A stretch of 16,429 nt of DNA. It comes from Clostridiales bacterium. Its GTDB lineage: Bacteria; Bacillota; Clostridia; Clostridiales; Caloramatoraceae. The DNA lies in assembly GCA_026416355.1 (NCBI GenBank), contig JAOAFH010000105.1, forward strand, positions 1 through 16,429. The letters are read 5' to 3'. The position numbers and the translations under genes were made by a program. Every line of letters starts with the position of its first letter. The stretch's first letter is position 1. Below the pieces are notes generated by a model that saw nothing but the letters and a program-made list of their open reading frames with translations, was not told the origin of the DNA and searched no databases. Below, piece after piece: positions 12,984-16,429 of the stretch.

Positions 12984-13841
12984 ATGGCTAAAAAGGGATT
13001 ACATGTTAGTGTACTATCAATATATGCTTTAATAATTATGACTATGGCATTTTTGACTCAAGACCCAATTGTTTTAGTGGGATTATTATTAACTGAAATA
13101 TTATTATTAACTTCATTAAAAAAATTAAATGTTGTTAAAACAACACTTAAAATATTTTGGCCACTACTTTTAATAACAATATTAATTAATTTGTTCTTTA
13201 CAAGTGCAGGAGTATATGTTCTCTTTAGTGTGTTTAACAAACCAATAACACTTGAAAATATAATATACTCTAGCTTGTTTGGGATTAAGCTACTTGTTGT
13301 AATTTACATTTTTTATATAATAGAAACTTTAATTGACTCAGATTCGGCTGTGTCATACTTTTCTTCTAAGATGCCAAAAACAACACTTTTGTTTATGGTT
13401 TGTTTTAAGCTGATTCCTAATATGAGAAAAAAACTTAGGGATTTAAAGGATATTTATACAGTAAGGGGAGTAGATTTTGAAAGCAAAAGTCGCTTTGAAA
13501 GAATAAAGGCGCAAATTCCTCTTTTAATGGTAGTTATAGAAGAAGCACTAGAATCATCATTTGATATTGCAGAATCAGCATATACAAAGGGCTTTTTAAC
13601 AGGCAAAAGAACTGCTTTTATGAATAGAAAATTGAAATTTATGGATTTTATAATAACAATAGGATGCGTAATGACATTTGCTGCTTTTATTGTTCTAAAG
13701 TTTTTAGGTATGCTTGACTACAATGTATATGAAAATTATACTTATAACCTTAGAATTTCAAGCATTGGCATTATGTTATCAATTATTTGTATAACAGTTT
13801 TAATCTATCTTAACTATAAGGAGAGTAGCTATGCTTATTGA
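12984..13841 (+). CDS. ECF transporter T component (CbiQ/EcfT-like)
   Basis: 285-residue membrane protein with about six helices. It is the transmembrane coupling subunit linking an S component to the ATPases. EcfT proteins have two cytosolic coupling motifs, usually Ala-Arg-Gly. Here the first is V160-R-G162 (YTVRGVDF) and the second reads Y200-T-K-G203 in AESAYTKGF. Both sit at the right places, but the second has lost the arginine. I chose the ATG at 12984 because GGAGTGA is just upstream; the in-frame TTG at 12936 lies within the riboswitch terminator and cannot be the start. It overlaps the ATPase gene by 11 bases and is the first gene of the operon. Confidence 0.88.
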   Translation: MAKKGLHVSVLSIYALIIMTMAFLTQDPIVLVGLLLTEILLLTSLKKLNVVKTTLKIFWPLLLITILINLFFTSAGVYVLFSVFNKPITLENIIYSSLFGIKLLVVIYIFYIIETLIDSDSAVSYFSSKMPKTTLLFMVCFKLIPNMRKKLRDLKDIYTVRGVDFESKSRFERIKAQIPLLMVVIEEALESSFDIAESAYTKGFLTGKRTAFMNRKLKFMDFIITIGCVMTFAAFIVLKFLGMLDYNVYENYTYNLRISSIGIMLSIICITVLIYLNYKESSYAY

Positions 13842-15444
13842 TATAAGGGATATAAATTATTATTATCCTAATTCAAATAAAAAGGCACTTGATAATATAA
13901 ATTTAAAATTTGATGATGGGGAGTTTGTTTTAATAGCAGGTCACTCAGGTTCTAGTAAATCAACACTTGTAAAGGCAATAACAGGTGCAGTGCCCAATTT
14001 TTATGGTGGAAAAATAAGTGGACATATATTCATTGATGGTGAGGATATTTTAAAAATAAATGAAAATAAAAAAACTGCTTTAATTTCTATGGTTTTTCAA
14101 GACCCAGAAAGACAGCTTTTAATGAACAAGGTATATAGAGAAATAGCATTTGGTCTTGAAAATCTTGCACTTAATGAAGCAACAATTAAAAAAAGAATTT
14201 GGGAGTCACTTGAGTTTTGTGGTATTACTGAACTTTATGATAGAGATATACAAACATTATCAGGTGGACAAAAGCAAAAGGTGGCAATAGCCTCAGCCTT
14301 ATCTTTTATGCCAAAGTGTATAATTTTAGATGAACCAACTTCACAACTAGACCCTATCAGTGCAGATGAAATACTAAATATTGCTAAAAAAATTAATAAG
14401 GAGCTTATGATAAATGTAATTGTTGTAGAGCAGAGGGTATCAAGATGGTTTGACCATGTTGATAAGGTTGTGGTTATGAAGGATGGCAAGATAAAGTTTA
14501 GTGGCACTAAAGAAGAGATGTTTTTAAAAGATGATGAGGAGCTAATAGACTATTTGCCATCTAAAATAAAAGTTGCTAAAAGGCTTGGTATGAAATGTTA
14601 CCCAAATGACAATAGAGAGATTAAAAAAATAATAGATAATAAAAATTTAAAGGAAATAACTAAGCAAATTAAATGTGATGAAAAACTATTACAAGTAAAA
14701 AATTTAATAGTCAGATATGAAAATTTTTTAGCTGTTAAGGATGTAAGTTTTAATATAAATAAAGGGGAAATTACCGCACTTTTAGGTTCAAATGGTGCAG
14801 GTAAATCAACAGTATTAAAGTCAATAATAGGTCTTTTAAATTACAAAGGAAGCATTGTTTTAGAAGGAGAAAAAATAGACAAGCAAAAGGTAAAGGATAG
14901 AGCAAAGTATATAGGATATCTATCTCAAAATCCAAATGACTATATAACAAGAGAAACAGTTTATGATGAATTAAAGTTTACTTTAGATAATTTTAAAATA
15001 AATGACTACTCTATAATAGATGACATACTAAAAAGGCTTGATATTTATAAATTAAAGGATAAAAATCCAAGGGATTTAAGTGGAGGAGAAAAGCAAAGAC
15101 TTGCACTTGCAAATGCCCTTATTTTAAGACCAAAACTACTACTCTTAGATGAGCCTACAAGGGGAATAGATGCAAAGATAAAAGAAGAAATAAAAGAAAG
15201 CTTAAAGGATTTAGCAAATCAAGGCATAGCAATACTTTTAATAACTCATGATATAGAATTTGCCTCAGATGTTGCGGATAAATTTATGATTATGTTTGAT
15301 GGGGAGATAGTAGATATTGGTGATAGCAGAGTATTAGAGGATTGTATTTACTACACAACAGAAATAAATAAGCTTACAAGACAAAAACAAAATGGGATTT
15401 TTACTTACAAACATTTTGTAAAGGCTTTGGAGGGAAATGAGTGA
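13831..15444 (+). CDS. ECF transporter fused double ATPase (EcfA-EcfA')
   Basis: 537 residues: two complete ABC ATPase domains in one chain. N-half: Walker A at 37-45 reads G-H-S-G-S-S-K-S-T (the second invariant glycine is Ser42), Q-loop Q90, signature L143-S-G-G-Q, Walker B ILDE (165-168), and at the switch position V-V-E-Q (Q201) instead of His. C-half: Walker A G319-S-N-G-A-G-K-S-T327, Q366, signature L416-S-G-G-E, Walker B LLLLDE (436-441) and switch H473 (ITHD), all intact. The N-half therefore looks catalytically weakened and the C-half competent. ATG at 13831 with AAGGAGAG upstream. Such double-length ATPases are usual in dedicated (group I) ECF systems and pair with the T and S proteins encoded on both sides. 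Confidence 0.92.
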   Translation: MLIDIRDINYYYPNSNKKALDNINLKFDDGEFVLIAGHSGSSKSTLVKAITGAVPNFYGGKISGHIFIDGEDILKINENKKTALISMVFQDPERQLLMNKVYREIAFGLENLALNEATIKKRIWESLEFCGITELYDRDIQTLSGGQKQKVAIASALSFMPKCIILDEPTSQLDPISADEILNIAKKINKELMINVIVVEQRVSRWFDHVDKVVVMKDGKIKFSGTKEEMFLKDDEELIDYLPSKIKVAKRLGMKCYPNDNREIKKIIDNKNLKEITKQIKCDEKLLQVKNLIVRYENFLAVKDVSFNINKGEITALLGSNGAGKSTVLKSIIGLLNYKGSIVLEGEKIDKQKVKDRAKYIGYLSQNPNDYITRETVYDELKFTLDNFKINDYSIIDDILKRLDIYKLKDKNPRDLSGGEKQRLALANALILRPKLLLLDEPTRGIDAKIKEEIKESLKDLANQGIAILLITHDIEFASDVADKFMIMFDGEIVDIGDSRVLEDCIYYTTEINKLTRQKQNGIFTYKHFVKALEGNE

Positions 15445-16058
15445 ATTATGCAGTTTTAATTAATTTAGGCATATTAATTATTATTTTTGCTGTCTATTAT
15501 TATTTTGAAGTAGGCAAAATGGGAACAAAGGAGATTGCCCTTGTTGCAACTCTTGGTGCAATTGCTGGTGTTTTTAGAATACCATTTGCATCAATTCCAA
15601 ATGTACAACCTACGACATTTTTGGTGGCAGTATCAGGTAATGTATTTGGACCTTTTGTTGGCTTTTTGGTTGGAAGTACAGCAGCATTTATATCAAATAT
15701 ATTTTTAGGACATGGTCCTTGGACAATATGGCAAATGTTCTCTTGGGGAATAGTTGGAGCTATATCAGGACTATTTAATAAAAAGATTAAACTAGAGATA
15801 TTTGCTGTTATCTGTTTTTTATATGGATTTATGTTTGACTGGATAATGAATCTTTGGCATGTTATAGGCTTTATAAGGCCTATAAATATAAAAACAGTTG
15901 CTTTAGCTTATCTTACAGGGCTTATGTTTGACATTTTTCATGCAACTTCAAATTTTATATTTGCAGTTATTTTTTATGATGAAATGTACAAAATTTTAAA
16001 GCGTTTTAAGGATAGGCTAGAAGTAACATATATTAAAGAAGTGGGGGGAGACTCATGA
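15441..16058 (+). CDS. ECF transporter S (substrate-binding) component, probably corrinoid-related
   Basis: 205-residue integral membrane protein with about six helices. The N-terminal part, GAIAGVFRIPFASIPNVQPT, followed by GPFVGFLVGSTAAFISNIFLGHGPW and W-Q-M-F-S-W-G, is typical of S components of a widespread Firmicutes/Clostridia ECF class. The GTG start at 15441 overlaps the previous stop (GTGA) and has GGAGGG six bases upstream. Its substrate is not told by sequence, but the operon starts with a B12 riboswitch and its S-component-like genes are associated with cobalamin or its precursors (Rodionov-type CblS/CblT predictions). The next gene overlaps by 4 bases (ATGA). Confidence 0.85.
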   Translation: MNYAVLINLGILIIIFAVYYYFEVGKMGTKEIALVATLGAIAGVFRIPFASIPNVQPTTFLVAVSGNVFGPFVGFLVGSTAAFISNIFLGHGPWTIWQMFSWGIVGAISGLFNKKIKLEIFAVICFLYGFMFDWIMNLWHVIGFIRPINIKTVALAYLTGLMFDIFHATSNFIFAVIFYDEMYKILKRFKDRLEVTYIKEVGGDS

Positions 16059-16429
16059 AAAAAATAGTATCAAAATTTATGCTTTTTATTTTTATGTTTA
16101 TTCAGGTATTTTCAATAATACCAAAACAAGTTTACGCAAATGCACAAAATATTGAGGTTGTAGTTCAATCTAATCAAGGAATAATTGCAAAAGGAGAAAC
16201 AACAAAAACAAATGCATTAGATGCATTAGACGATGTTTTAAAGTCAAAGTCAATAAGCTATACAGCAAAAGATAGCCAATGGGGTGGAAAATACATATCA
16301 GAAATTAATAATTTAAAAGAAGGAGATTTAGGGCAATCTACAGGATGGATGTATGCAATTCAAAGGGACGGCAAATATGAAATTCCTATGAATTCAATCG
16401 ATGCAACTACACTTGAGCAAGGAGATAGA
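16055..16429 (+). CDS. Secreted DUF4430 (transcobalamin beta-domain-like) protein, 3' end outside window
   Basis: First 125 codons visible, from the ATG overlapping the S-component stop (ATGA, 16055-16058) with GGGGGGAG upstream. Residues 1-30 form a signal peptide: positive MKKIVSK, hydrophobic FMLFIFMFIQVFSII, then VYANA, a signal peptidase I site. There is no lipobox cysteine. The following region (VEVVVQSN-like strand, WGGKYISEINNL about residues 79-90, GWMYAIQRDGKYE about 101-113, then L-E-Q-G-D) has the G-x-Y-I...I-N, G-W-M-Y and G-D turns of DUF4430, the fold of the C-terminal beta domain of transcobalamin and intrinsic factor. The protein is thus likely an extracellular corrinoid-binding partner for the ECF transporter. 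The rest of the protein, including any second domain, is not visible. Confidence 0.8.
   Translation, partial: MKKIVSKFMLFIFMFIQVFSIIPKQVYANAQNIEVVVQSNQGIIAKGETTKTNALDALDDVLKSKSISYTAKDSQWGGKYISEINNLKEGDLGQSTGWMYAIQRDGKYEIPMNSIDATTLEQGDR

Noticed and set aside
1..16429. CRISPR arrays, tRNA/rRNA genes, prophage or transposase genes
   Set aside because: No regularly spaced repeats, cloverleaf structures or matching protein motifs were seen on either strand.

Overview
The window is AT-rich DNA from a low-GC Gram-positive bacterium, most likely a spore-forming member of the Clostridia. The basis is the codon use, strong AGGAGG-type ribosome binding sites, many intrinsic terminators, and the gene families present: a YlqG/FlhB-like pair, a LysM cell-wall protein, a B12-riboswitch-controlled ECF transporter, and DUF4190 and DUF2225 proteins. 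No phage, insertion sequence, CRISPR array, tRNA or rRNA was seen.

Layout, left to right. (1) 1-621: two tandem DUF4190 small membrane proteins, the first cut by the window edge. (2) 673-2069: a minus-strand RMD1/DUF155 membrane protein diverging from a thioredoxin-fold protein. (3) 2066-4288, minus strand: a compact FliK-C-like / FlhB-C-like / DUF2225 operon. (4) 4375-5305: a metallophosphoesterase and an HMA-fold protein that lacks its metal-binding cysteines. (5) 5400-6491: a HEPN protein immediately upstream of deoD (purine nucleoside phosphorylase). (6) 6568-7977: a four-LysM wall protein with an uncharacterised C-terminal domain. (7) 8150-10911: a GNAT acetyltransferase, a TRM11-like RNA methyltransferase and an ArsB/NhaD-type permease. 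(8) 11099-12530: a PF11449 (putative heavy-metal/manganese exporter) gene converging on a CopZ-like [2Fe-2S]/zinc metallochaperone gene. Each has its own sigma-A-type promoter with a dyad overlapping it. (9) 12694-16429: a cobalamin riboswitch with a visible antiterminator/terminator pair, followed by four overlapping genes: ECF T component, fused double ATPase, S component, and a secreted DUF4430 protein that runs off the window.

The most interesting region is the last. The riboswitch ties the operon to B12 status. The three inner genes make a complete dedicated ECF transporter. The fourth encodes a secreted protein with a DUF4430 fold, the family that includes the C-terminal beta domain of animal transcobalamin and intrinsic factor. 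The whole therefore looks like a corrinoid capture-and-import system with an extracellular binding partner, which ECF transporters normally lack. The N-terminal half of the ATPase also has substitutions in its Walker A and switch-histidine positions, suggesting an asymmetric ATPase. Secondary points of interest are a 17-base leader motif shared by two unrelated genes, a 16-bp perfect inverted repeat at the metallochaperone promoter, and the cysteine-less HMA protein.
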